A DNA stretch of 12,281 bases, taken from JAQGMO01 sp050954505. GTDB lineage: Bacteria > Pseudomonadota > Gammaproteobacteria > Burkholderiales > Burkholderiaceae_D. Below the pieces are notes generated by a model. It had not been told where the DNA came from. It saw nothing but the letters and a program-made list of their open reading frames with translations, and did no database searches. The translations under genes were made by a program, and so were the position numbers. Shown here piece after piece: positions 1 through 7,253 of this stretch (its first letter is position 1; every line of letters starts with the position of its first letter). The stretch lies in the NCBI GenBank assembly GCA_050954505.1, contig JBPBPY010000475.1, positions 1 to 12,281 on the forward strand, written 5' to 3'.

Positions 1-1344
1 GGCGGCACGGCGACCTTCGGCGGTGCTTCGCAGGGTGCGATCGGTGCGGGAAGTTATGCGATCACGACCAGTGGACTGACCTCGGCGAACTATGACATTA
101 CGTTCAACACCGGTGCGCTGGTGGTCTCGAAAGCAGCGCTGGCAGTTGTTGCCAATGCATCAAAGACGTATGACGGGCTGGCGTTCAATGGCGGTACGCT
201 TAGCTACACCGGGTTGGTCAATGGTGAAACTGGTGCGGTACTGGGTGGCATGCCCGCATTCGGCGGTGCTTCGCAGGGTGCGATCGGTGCGGGAAGTTAT
301 GCGATCACGACCAGTGGACTGACCTCGGCGAATTACGACATCACGTTCAACACAGGTTCCCTGACCATTGCGAAAGCCGCCCTGGCTGTCGCGGCCAATG
401 CGTCCAAGACTTATGACGGGCTGGCGTTCAATGGCGGCACGCTCAGCTACACCGGGTTGGTCAACGGTGAAACCAGCGCGGTCCTTGGCGGTACGGCGAC
501 CTTCAGCGGTGCTTCGCAAGGTGCGATCGGTGCGGGAAATTATGCGATCACGACCAGTGGACTGACTTCGGCCAACTACGACATCACCTTCAATACCGGT
601 GCGCTGGTGGTTTCGAAAGCAGCGCTTGCCGTCGTCGCCAATGCGTCCAAGACCTACGACGGTCTGGCCTTCAGCGGCGGCACCTTCGGTTATACAGGTT
701 TCGTCAATGGTGACACCAGTGCGGTGCTAGGTGGGACGGCAACCTTCAGCGGCGCATCGCAAGGTGCGATTGGTGCGGGAAGTTACGCGCTCACCCCTGG
801 TGGACTGACTTCGGCCAACTACGACATCACCTTCAATACCGGTGCGCTGGTGGTTTCGAAAGCAGCGCTGGCAGTCGTCGCCAATGCATCAAAGATGTAT
901 GACGGGCTGGCGTTCAATGGCGGTACGCTCAGCTACACCGGGTTGGTCAATGGGGAAACCGGTGCGGTCCTGGGGGGCATGCCCGCATTCGGCGGTGCCT
1001 CGCAAGGCGCCATCAACGCAGGCAGCTATGCAATCTCCACCACAGGCCTGACATCGAACAACTACGACATTAGTTACCAGACCGGAACGCTGTCGGTGAG
1101 CAAAGCACCGTTGGCAGTGGTGGCCCATGCATCGAAGACCTATGATGGCTTGGCATTCACCGGCGGCACGCTGAGCTACACCGGTTGGGTCAATGGCGAA
1201 ACCAATGCCGTCCTCGGTGGCGCGGCTGTGTTCGAAGGCGCCTCTCAAGGCGCCGTAAACCCCGGCACCTATGCAATCATCACCAGCGGGTTGACATCGA
1301 ATAATTATGACATCAGCTATCGAACTGGTGCATTGAATATTGCC
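1..1344 (+). repeat. 243-bp tandem coding repeats (5 full units plus a partial)
   Basis: The Lys codon that opens each unit recurs at 130, 373, 616, 859, 1102 and 1345, exactly 243 bp apart every time, so there are no indels. Units are 130-372, 373-615, 616-858, 859-1101 and 1102-1344, and bases 1-129 are the end of an earlier unit. The first units are nearly identical at DNA level, and divergence grows toward the 3' end. Near-identity including synonymous sites implies recent homogenisation and a likely variable copy number. Confidence 0.95.
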
Positions 1345-1599
1345 AAGGCGTCGCTCTCGGTTACCAATAGCGCTGTGGTGCCAGATAGCAGTGCGCCGCT
1401 TGATGTGGGCAACCTGATGAACTGGAACAAACAAAATTTCAGCGAAGTGAATAAATTTGAATCTCAAGGATCGACCATTGCTGCAGCCAACTCACGCCTC
1501 ACAACCGCACCTGCAGAGGTGAGAGTGAAAATTCGGTGCGGGCAGCCGCTTGTGGAGGGGAAGATCACGGTACCGGAATGCAGGATCGCGGAACGATAA
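1..1599 (+). CDS. MBG/YDG-repeat surface adhesin, 3' end (5' truncated by window)
   Basis: The frame is open from base 1 to a TAA at 1597-1599, giving 532 visible residues; the true start lies upstream of the window. The protein consists of 81-residue tandem units with the hallmark KTYDGLAF, a Gly/Thr/Ser-rich middle, and an ending of the type LTSANYDITFNTG. This is the pattern of MBG/YDG beta-sandwich repeats found in filamentous-haemagglutinin-like two-partner-secreted adhesins of proteobacteria. About 43 residues of one unit and five full units are visible. A non-repeat tail of about 84 residues (from 1345) follows and contains two cysteines near its end. No membrane anchor or autotransporter barrel is seen at the C-terminus, which fits a TpsA-type exoprotein. 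The expected role is cell-surface adhesion or aggregation. The family assignment is good; substrate and partner are unknown. The gene is unrelated in function to its downstream neighbours. Confidence 0.85.
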   Translation, partial: GGTATFGGASQGAIGAGSYAITTSGLTSANYDITFNTGALVVSKAALAVVANASKTYDGLAFNGGTLSYTGLVNGETGAVLGGMPAFGGASQGAIGAGSYAITTSGLTSANYDITFNTGSLTIAKAALAVAANASKTYDGLAFNGGTLSYTGLVNGETSAVLGGTATFSGASQGAIGAGNYAITTSGLTSANYDITFNTGALVVSKAALAVVANASKTYDGLAFSGGTFGYTGFVNGDTSAVLGGTATFSGASQGAIGAGSYALTPGGLTSANYDITFNTGALVVSKAALAVVANASKMYDGLAFNGGTLSYTGLVNGETGAVLGGMPAFGGASQGAINAGSYAISTTGLTSNNYDISYQTGTLSVSKAPLAVVAHASKTYDGLAFTGGTLSYTGWVNGETNAVLGGAAVFEGASQGAVNPGTYAIITSGLTSNNYDISYRTGALNIAKASLSVTNSAVVPDSSAPLDVGNLMNWNKQNFSEVNKFESQGSTIAAANSRLTTAPAEVRVKIRCGQPLVEGKITVPECRIAER

Positions 1600-1627
1600 C
1601 AGTCGCTCTGACGGCGTGACTGCCGAC

Positions 1628-1813
1628 GGCGGGCGCATCCTGATCATCGATAATGACGATGACATCAGAACGGCATTAGCTGAAGTACCATGCCAGACAC
1701 TTCGAAGTTGCCGAAGCAAGCAACGGATTACAGCGACTGACCTTGCTGGTTCAGTTCCACCGGCGCTGGCAGTGGTCGGTTCCTTGATGTCCAGATGGGA
1801 TGGAGCGCAGTAG
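1628..1813 (+). pseudogene. Decayed response-regulator receiver domain fragment
   Basis: Reading 1628-1687 gives a classic receiver N-terminus: beta-1 strand ILIID, acidic cluster NDDD, then IRTALAEV. The homology then moves to another frame at 1689-1757 (HFEVAEASNGLQ, the usual alpha-1/beta-2 segment) and returns to the first frame at 1760-1813 (PALAVVGSLMSRWDGAQ, followed by a stop). The last piece aligns with the usual VxLDLxMPxMDG segment, but the phospho-acceptor Asp position reads Gly and the MP is lost. At least two compensating frameshifts and the missing Asp make it non-functional. Only about 60 residues of receiver remain and no output domain is seen. The identity of the original regulator cannot be told. 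Confidence 0.7.
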
Positions 1814-1924
1814 GCACGGTATGGATGCAAAAAACTTCCATCTTTACAGATCATTTTCGACAGTGGGTTCCTGTTCCATCGCGACCTTCGGCCTGCAAAA
1901 CGACAAGCAGTCATGTCAATGATC

Positions 1925-1949
1925 AGCCACCCTAGCGGTGGCTTTTTTT
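1925..1949 (+). terminator. Rho-independent terminator
   Basis: A perfect 7-bp stem (AGCCACC / GGTGGCT) with the 5-nt loop CTAGC is followed directly by a run of seven T (1943-1949, the first T being part of the stem). It probably ends transcription coming from the adhesin gene and the receiver-domain remnant, and insulates the hrp-box promoter about 65 bp further on. Confidence 0.85.
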
Positions 1950-2013
1950 GCCCGCCTGATGGTTGCATGCGCTGAACCTTGTTCAGGCATGTAGCAGCAT
2001 TGCTACAAAGAAT

Positions 2014-2042
2014 GGAACCAATCGTTTTGCCGATACGACTGA
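2014..2042 (+). promoter_or_regulatory. Putative hrp box (HrpL-type sigma promoter)
   Basis: The sequence reads GGAACCAA, 14 nt, CGACTGA. The HrpL consensus is GGAACCNA-N14-CCACNNA, so the -35 half is perfect, the spacing is canonical and the -10 half has one mismatch (CGAC for CCAC). It lies 51 bp upstream of the ATG at 2094. It ends directly against another in-frame ATG at 2043, which would then lie at or before the transcription start and cannot be the translation start from this promoter. Confidence 0.75.
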
Positions 2043-2093
2043 ATGTCAGGCGCATTTTTTCAGCAATCGACCATCAACTTCTGGATATCCATC

Positions 2094-3626
2094 ATGGGCG
2101 GCATCGACCGGTTTGGCACAGGCTTTACCAATCCGCTTCAGGATCAGCATCCGATTGGTGGCGCGAATTCATCGTCGCTCGATGTCGAGCAGGGCGAAGA
2201 GCAGGTCAGCGACGAATACGACATCCAAGATAACGCAGTCAACCAGCACAACCAGACCCGCGACGCCGGTGCCAAAGCCGATTTGTCCGGCAACGAGATG
2301 CAGGCGCTGCTACATCTGCTCGAACGGCTCATGAAGATGCTTTCGCAGTCCGATGACAAATCGAAGTCGAAGGAAGCCGATTCGGCGGATGATCAAGAGA
2401 ATGCCAAATCGCCGGTGTCATCGTTCCTGGAAAAACTGCTTGGCACGCTGCTGGGCACCGGCAGTGACAGTAGCGAAACCGGAGACGGAGGCGGCAATGA
2501 CAGCGGCAGCGGTGGCGGTGGCGGTGGAACGCCTGCAGCGGCTCCCACAGCCACGCCTGCTGCGGCACAGGCAGCCGCACCCGCGCCGGCGCCGACTCCA
2601 GCACCGACACCAGCGTCAACAGCAGCAACGGGCGACGGTCAACCTGTAACAGAGAGCAACAAGAACACCGAGGGTGCGGACAAGAATGCAGGCGCCACGC
2701 CCGCAAACAAATCGGCGGCAAGTGGCAAGCAGAGCGATGTGTACGTCAATCCCGATGCCAGCTTGCAGTCGGAAATCGCAGCAAGGAAATCGACCGATCC
2801 AGCCGGCGCTGCCGCGCTGCAAAAAATGGCCGACCAGCCTGTCTCGATGTGGTTGTCGGGTACGCCGCAGGACAAGCAAAACCTGCAAACCTACCTGGAC
2901 AATGCGCAGAAGGAGGGCAAGGAGGGCGCTGTCACCATGTACAACATTCCGAACCGCGACCGGGGGAATTATTCGGCCGGTGGCGCCGGCGATGCGCAAT
3001 CCTACAAGAACTGGGTCGGCGACATGTCCAAGGCGATTGGCGACAAGAAGACCACCGTCTATCTCGAACCCGATGCATTGATGGACAGCACCCGCATGGA
3101 CCCTGCCCAGGGTGCTGAACGCCTGGCCATGATCAAGGATGCCGTCAATACCATCAAGACCAACAATCCGAATGCCACCGTCATGCTGGCAGCAGGCAAC
3201 CAGTGCTGGGGCGACCCGCAAAAGGTTGCGGAAACCCTGAAAGCGGCCGGCATCGAGAAGGCAGACGGTTTCTCGGTTGGCGAATCGAGCTACATCACCA
3301 CCGACAAGCAGAAGGAATATGGCGACGCCGTCTGCGCTTCCCTGGAAAAGATGGGCATCAAGGGCAAGCAATTCGATATCGACACCTCGCGCAATGGCGC
3401 CACCATTACTGCCACCGGAGACGCTGCCTGGGCCAACCCGGAAGGTGCCGCATCGGGCCACACGCCGACCTCGGACCAGTCGATCATCAACGACCCGAAC
3501 GTGAGATCGTATGCATGGATCAAGACACCATGGCAGGCAGATGGCCGGATTGCAGAAGCCGGCAGTTTCGTGCCGCAATATGCCATCGATCTGATCAAGA
3601 ATGCGGAAAAGCTCGGCACGCTGTAA
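2094..3626 (+). CDS. Harpin-like protein with C-terminal GH6 glycoside hydrolase domain, probable type III secreted
   Basis: The product is 510 residues from the ATG at 2094 (MGGIDRFGTG). The in-frame ATG at 2043 abuts the hrp box, so 2094 is preferred. Residues 1-145 look harpin-like: no cysteine, no Sec signal peptide, Gly/Ser/Asp/Gln-rich, with amphipathic leucine segments at about 70-84 (ALLHLLERLMKML) and 110-121 (FLEKLLGTLL), then a poly-Gly stretch. Residues 146-180 form an Ala/Pro/Thr linker. Residues about 215-510 match GH6 (endoglucanase/cellobiohydrolase) landmarks: VYVNPD near 217, YNIPNRDRG with D289, LEPDAL with the presumed catalytic acid D327, IDTSRNG with the presumed base D430, and WANPEG near 446. 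The first GH6 signature's usual Cys after RD is Arg here. The architecture parallels HrpW (harpin plus pectate lyase), with a cellulase-type domain instead. Secretion by a type III system and action on beta-glucan in the plant wall are inferred. Confidence 0.85.
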   Translation: MGGIDRFGTGFTNPLQDQHPIGGANSSSLDVEQGEEQVSDEYDIQDNAVNQHNQTRDAGAKADLSGNEMQALLHLLERLMKMLSQSDDKSKSKEADSADDQENAKSPVSSFLEKLLGTLLGTGSDSSETGDGGGNDSGSGGGGGGTPAAAPTATPAAAQAAAPAPAPTPAPTPASTAATGDGQPVTESNKNTEGADKNAGATPANKSAASGKQSDVYVNPDASLQSEIAARKSTDPAGAAALQKMADQPVSMWLSGTPQDKQNLQTYLDNAQKEGKEGAVTMYNIPNRDRGNYSAGGAGDAQSYKNWVGDMSKAIGDKKTTVYLEPDALMDSTRMDPAQGAERLAMIKDAVNTIKTNNPNATVMLAAGNQCWGDPQKVAETLKAAGIEKADGFSVGESSYITTDKQKEYGDAVCASLEKMGIKGKQFDIDTSRNGATITATGDAAWANPEGAASGHTPTSDQSIINDPNVRSYAWIKTPWQADGRIAEAGSFVPQYAIDLIKNAEKLGTL

Positions 3627-3650
3627 TGCTTGCTGCGGCAATGCAGCGAT

Positions 3651-3732
3651 GAGGTCATGAAGTAGCAGGGCAACGAGGTGATGAGGTGATCGAATAGGGC
3701 GGTACAGGGTGAAGCGTCAACGAGGTGAAGCG
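3651..3732 (+). repeat. Purine-rich GAGGTGA-type short direct repeats
   Basis: The spacer between the two + strand genes contains GAGGTCA at 3651 and GAGGTGA at 3675, 3683 and 3722. A 9-bp repeat GGTGAAGCG occurs at 3708-3716 and 3724-3732, 16 bp apart. No T-rich hairpin terminator is seen here, so read-through from the harpin gene into the next gene is possible. The function is unknown. Confidence 0.5.
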
Positions 3733-3800
3733 GTAACCGGCAAAGGGTCAGCCTTTTCGCCGGCACGCCATTCAAGCGCCGAGGCGGGAAGGGAATTGGC

Positions 3801-4721
3801 ATGAGATTCACGCTCAATGGACAGCTTCAGCCTCCGGCATTCCTGATGCGTGCCTTGCACCTCAAAATGCGGCAGCACTTGCATGGAGTCGCGCGGGAAC
3901 TGGCGCATGCGGCGCCGCTCAACTGGTTGGACGCCGGCAAGCAGTGCCGCACGAGGCTTCATGCGCTGATGGGGTGGCTGGCCACGACAAAGACATCGGC
4001 TGCCATTGGGCGCACGCCGCAGTCGCTGCAATCGACAAGCAACAACCTCGGACCCGGCCACGACAAGGGCGTGCGCTGCGGGCAACTGCGCCATCTCACC
4101 CAGGTTTTTCTTGACGATCCGTCGATGCAGAAAGTCTTTGACCTGGACCATGAAACCTTCATCACGATGGCGATGGGCCGCCAGGAATTCAAACAACTGC
4201 TTCTCGATGCAGCCACTTGGCGTGCCTTGCTCGAACCCGATGTCGAGGATGGCACGCTTTCGGCCAGCAGCGGCACTCTGGCACCGGACCGCAGCAGCGA
4301 CGCCGGTGCTTTCACCAGGATTGACGGCGCAGGACCGCAGCCCTGCGAGGCGTGCCCCGGTCCACAGGTCATGGCACTGATCCAGCCGCTTCTTGCAAGC
4401 GGTGCGCGGATGCAGCGACGGTCAATTGCAGTGCAGTTCGTCGATTTGATGAACCGCATTGCTGCCATGGCAGGCAAAGCGGAATTCAGGAAGGATTGCC
4501 ATGTCGACGGCAAGAAGATTCTTGCAGCGATCGAAAAGGATTTGCGCAGGAACGGTTGCCGCCTTGATCCAAAACTGGCACAGGTTGCAGGCACAATCTG
4601 CAAGCACCAGCTCGATATGGCACTCAACGCAGCTACGTCGGCGCGTGCCGATGCCGACGCAGTGCCCGACAGCGCTGGCGCACAACCGGCGCAGTGCCTG
4701 GATGCTTGCGCCAGCGGATAA
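3801..4721 (+). CDS. Unrecognised 306-residue protein next to harpin-GH6 gene
   Basis: I do not recognise this protein. The ATG at 3801 has a purine-rich ribosome site (AAGGGA) 8-9 nt upstream, and the frame runs to TAA at 4719-4721. There is no signal peptide or membrane segment. The first 12 residues (MRFTLNGQLQPP) have no acidic residue, as is common in type III secretion signals. Nine cysteines are spread over the chain, including a CEAC pair at about 182-185. The C-terminal third (about 205-275) looks helical and charged, followed by an Ala/Asp-rich tail. It lies 174 bp after the harpin-GH6 gene in the same direction and has no hrp box of its own, so co-transcription is plausible. It converges on the 816-residue gene, leaving 25 bp. 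It may be an effector or an accessory protein. A long opposite-strand frame also covers this region, which lowers certainty. Confidence 0.6.
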   Translation: MRFTLNGQLQPPAFLMRALHLKMRQHLHGVARELAHAAPLNWLDAGKQCRTRLHALMGWLATTKTSAAIGRTPQSLQSTSNNLGPGHDKGVRCGQLRHLTQVFLDDPSMQKVFDLDHETFITMAMGRQEFKQLLLDAATWRALLEPDVEDGTLSASSGTLAPDRSSDAGAFTRIDGAGPQPCEACPGPQVMALIQPLLASGARMQRRSIAVQFVDLMNRIAAMAGKAEFRKDCHVDGKKILAAIEKDLRRNGCRLDPKLAQVAGTICKHQLDMALNAATSARADADAVPDSAGAQPAQCLDACASG

Positions 4722-4746
4722 ACCAGATAAAACGGCAGCAACGATC

Positions 4747-7197
4747 TCAGTTCTTTGCAGCGACAGCCTGGCTCACGCCCAGGAATTCCGATGCCGGCAT
4801 CTGTACCCGGGTCACATAGGCTCTGTTTTCACCGAGGTGGCGTTGTTCGAATTGCTCGCCCATATAAGCCAGTTCCATCGGTTTGAAGAACCCGACTCCA
4901 GGAATGTACTGCTTTTCGCCGGCTTCGTCGCGTATCGGCTTGCGCGTCTCGGGGTCAGCCTTGTAGTGATAGTGGTAGTGGCCCCATGGCACCGAGCGGT
5001 CGGCCGCCTTGGCAGGAGACTTGCCCTTGGTTTTCCTGGACTTGGGCGCTTCGCTGGTCTTCACTTCGATGACCGCCACGTCATACAGATTGAAACGCGC
5101 CGGCAGGTCGCCGATTGCCGCCTTCCTGTATTCGATGCCGATCTTTTCGAATCGCAGTCTGGTCACTTCTCCACGATCGACCAGAATGCGGTACGCCTGC
5201 GGATTGGGCGCCACCAGCGCAGGGCTCTTGCAGCTGGCCACTTCGGCATCGAGCCGCTGCTGCGCCAGCAGTGCGCGTTCGGCAAGCAGCTGCTCGCGTG
5301 TTTCGCCGGACGCCCGCCTGGCCAGCTGCGACAGCCGGGTCATGGCGCTCTCGGTGGAAAAACCATGCATGACCCGGGCGGCATTCTGGCGCTTGATCGC
5401 TTCATCGACTTCCTCGGGCCGCATTTTTTCGATGGCGGGCCTGGTCTTTGGATGGAAGGGATTCATCATCGTTGAGTAATGATGGGCGAGCTGCTGCTTG
5501 CTGCGCTCCAGGTCGGTTGCCAGTTGCTGTTGCGTTTTGCCGGACTGGCTGACACTGCGGCTGGACAGGAAGGCCGAGCGCATGCCCAGCAGCGCAGCCA
5601 TTTCGGCATTATCGATATCCTCCGGCGCCTGGGAATCGTCAACGCCGAGTTCGTCGAACTCTGTCGCCAGGTCTTGCACATCCTGCGCTGGCGAAGCGGC
5701 CGTTGGCACCACTGCCACCATTGCCGATGTCGCATCCGGCTCGATCGGCAACGCGGGCGATTTGCCGGACGCTGTGGCTTGGCTGGCCGCCGCTGCAGCG
5801 GGTTTGGCTGGGTGGCCGGCGGTGGCGTTTTTTTCGTCTTCGTCATACATGCGCTGTATTTCGTTGACCGTGGCGCGCAGCTTCTGACGCAGTGCCTTGG
5901 GCAAAGTGCTTGCACCGCCGAACTGCTCCTTGATGATGTTGACGCCTTGGCGCAGGTGGCCCAAGGTACTGGCCAGCAGCTGGTAGCGGCTGGACAACGC
6001 TGCCTGTTCGCCCGGTTCCATGCTGTTGGCCCAGCCATCGCATTTCGCTTCCAGCGACGCCAGGCGCTTTTCCAGGCCCTGCAAGTTATCGAGCAGATTG
6101 TGTTCTTCCCGCTTGCCAAGCGTGATTCCGGTCTGGGGTATTTTTTTCACCGCCCGCTGGTAACGTTGCAGCAGATCGTAGGCTTCTTCGCGCAAGGCGC
6201 CATCGGTTTCCCGGATATCGGCTTCCCATTGCAGCGACGAATTCGCCGAGCTGGGCCCTGGCGTTGTTGCCGCGCGTGGCGAATGGGCTGCAGCGCCTTC
6301 CCTTCCGGCTGACAGGGCTTCGAGTTCGGCACGGCCGAGCTGAAAGCTCAGGCTCAACAGGGCAGCAGCGCAATGCATGCGGCCACAGAGAATATGCGAC
6401 TGCTGGATTCCCACCAATGCAGTGCTGCCCAGGTGTTCGCGGATTTGCTCGTCGCTGTGGCAACCGATGGTGGCGTCCCAGACATCGAGCAGCGCGCGGG
6501 TGGTCGTCAACACCCCCCTGTAGTCCATATCGAGCTTGGCAAAGTCCTCCTGCAAGGACGCCAGCTCGCTGCCGTCGCCGGCAGCGGCTTTCTTGCGCAG
6601 GTCTGCCAATTCCATCTTCGAGCATGTATCCCGTTTGTTCAGGAACGAAAATAACTTCGGCTCCTTGTTCCCGGGGTCGGTGCCGATTTCTGCAACGGAT
6701 AATATGTACGGCATGCACTGCACGGTCTTGCTTGCCATCAGCTTGTTTTCGAAAGCGACCCGGAAGGGGATCAGCGTATCGGCGACGTAGCGCATCTCGG
6801 CACGCAGCTCGGATGGACACGTTCTGATGGTCTCCACCAGTTGTGCAATCCGGTTGAACTCGGCTTGCAGCTCGTCGTGCTGCCTGCGCCGGACCGCAGC
6901 CATGGCATCGATCTGGTGCGGCCGGATTTTCATGGCGGCATTCGCATGGTCCGGGCAAGTTGCATCGAGCATCATCGTCAACAGCTTTCCTGCCGGCCCG
7001 TCCGGTTGAACATCGTCCGGCAAGACCGCACACATCCCGGCAAATTGCTTGTCCGCCTTCGCAACCTCGAACAAGCGCTTGGTGACACCATCGAGGGCAA
7101 CACCGACGTCCTTGAGTAAATCTTGCTGCCGGGTGATCTCGGCAAAGGACATGTTTCTGAGTGTGCGAAAAGTTTGCAGGGAGGCAGGGGTAGGCAT
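4747..7197 (-). CDS. Large unrecognised protein under hrp-box control, candidate type III effector
   Basis: The product is 816 residues from the ATG at 7195-7197. I recognise no named family. There is no signal peptide or transmembrane segment. The first 19 residues (MPTPASLQTFRTLRNMSFA) are Ser/Thr/Gln-containing and lack acidic residues, a pattern seen in type III secretion signals. Residues 20-300 and 325-455 are predominantly helical and charged, with heptad-like stretches near 210-230 and 365-385. The stretches at 300-322 and 458-535 are low-complexity Ala/Pro/Ser/Asp linkers. A helical section follows at 550-655. The C-terminal section (about 660-806) looks beta-rich, with an unusual WGHYHYHY run at 738-745 and a Lys/Ser-rich insert near 716-733. 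The modular layout and the hrp box 28 bp upstream support a secreted effector. The activity is unknown. A second in-frame ATG at residue 16 is a possible start. Confidence 0.85.
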   Translation of the reverse strand: MPTPASLQTFRTLRNMSFAEITRQQDLLKDVGVALDGVTKRLFEVAKADKQFAGMCAVLPDDVQPDGPAGKLLTMMLDATCPDHANAAMKIRPHQIDAMAAVRRRQHDELQAEFNRIAQLVETIRTCPSELRAEMRYVADTLIPFRVAFENKLMASKTVQCMPYILSVAEIGTDPGNKEPKLFSFLNKRDTCSKMELADLRKKAAAGDGSELASLQEDFAKLDMDYRGVLTTTRALLDVWDATIGCHSDEQIREHLGSTALVGIQQSHILCGRMHCAAALLSLSFQLGRAELEALSAGREGAAAHSPRAATTPGPSSANSSLQWEADIRETDGALREEAYDLLQRYQRAVKKIPQTGITLGKREEHNLLDNLQGLEKRLASLEAKCDGWANSMEPGEQAALSSRYQLLASTLGHLRQGVNIIKEQFGGASTLPKALRQKLRATVNEIQRMYDEDEKNATAGHPAKPAAAAASQATASGKSPALPIEPDATSAMVAVVPTAASPAQDVQDLATEFDELGVDDSQAPEDIDNAEMAALLGMRSAFLSSRSVSQSGKTQQQLATDLERSKQQLAHHYSTMMNPFHPKTRPAIEKMRPEEVDEAIKRQNAARVMHGFSTESAMTRLSQLARRASGETREQLLAERALLAQQRLDAEVASCKSPALVAPNPQAYRILVDRGEVTRLRFEKIGIEYRKAAIGDLPARFNLYDVAVIEVKTSEAPKSRKTKGKSPAKAADRSVPWGHYHYHYKADPETRKPIRDEAGEKQYIPGVGFFKPMELAYMGEQFEQRHLGENRAYVTRVQMPASEFLGVSQAVAAKN

Positions 7198-7224
7198 GGA
7201 GACGCTCGCTCGTTGATGTGCCGT

Positions 7225-7253
7225 TGAGTGGCAAAAATGACAACGAGAGTTCC
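7225..7253 (-). promoter_or_regulatory. Putative hrp box (HrpL-type sigma promoter) for the 816-residue gene
   Basis: On the minus strand the sequence reads GGAACTCT, 14 nt, CCACTCA. The -10 half matches CCACNNA perfectly, the -35 half is GGAACT instead of GGAACC, and the 14-nt spacing equals the consensus GGAACCNA-N14-CCACNNA. The box ends 27 bp before the ATG at 7197, leaving room for a short leader. It is the second box in the window with exact spacing, which makes coincidence less likely. Confidence 0.75.

Noticed and set aside
889..1467. Minus-strand frame opposite the adhesin repeats
   Set aside because: It mirrors the 81-residue repeat of the sense strand and is an antisense shadow.
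1865..1870. GGAACC on the minus strand as a possible hrp box
   Set aside because: No CCACNNA-like element at 14-17 nt spacing, and no minus-strand gene follows.
2043..2093. Upstream ATG extension of the harpin-GH6 gene
   Set aside because: It directly abuts the -10 half of the hrp box and has no ribosome site, so it should not be in the mRNA.
2616..3641. 341-residue minus-strand frame opposite the GH6 domain
   Set aside because: The + strand frame has unmistakable GH6 motifs; the antisense product has no recognisable motif.
3959..4741. 260-residue minus-strand frame opposite the 306-residue gene
   Set aside because: Ser/Arg/Ala/Cys-rich composition typical of an antisense shadow in high-GC DNA, no good ribosome site, and it would overlap the + strand gene almost completely.
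5479..6312. 277-residue plus-strand frame inside the 816-residue gene
   Set aside because: Arg/Gln/Gly-rich shadow; the minus-strand frame is far longer and has a promoter at its start.
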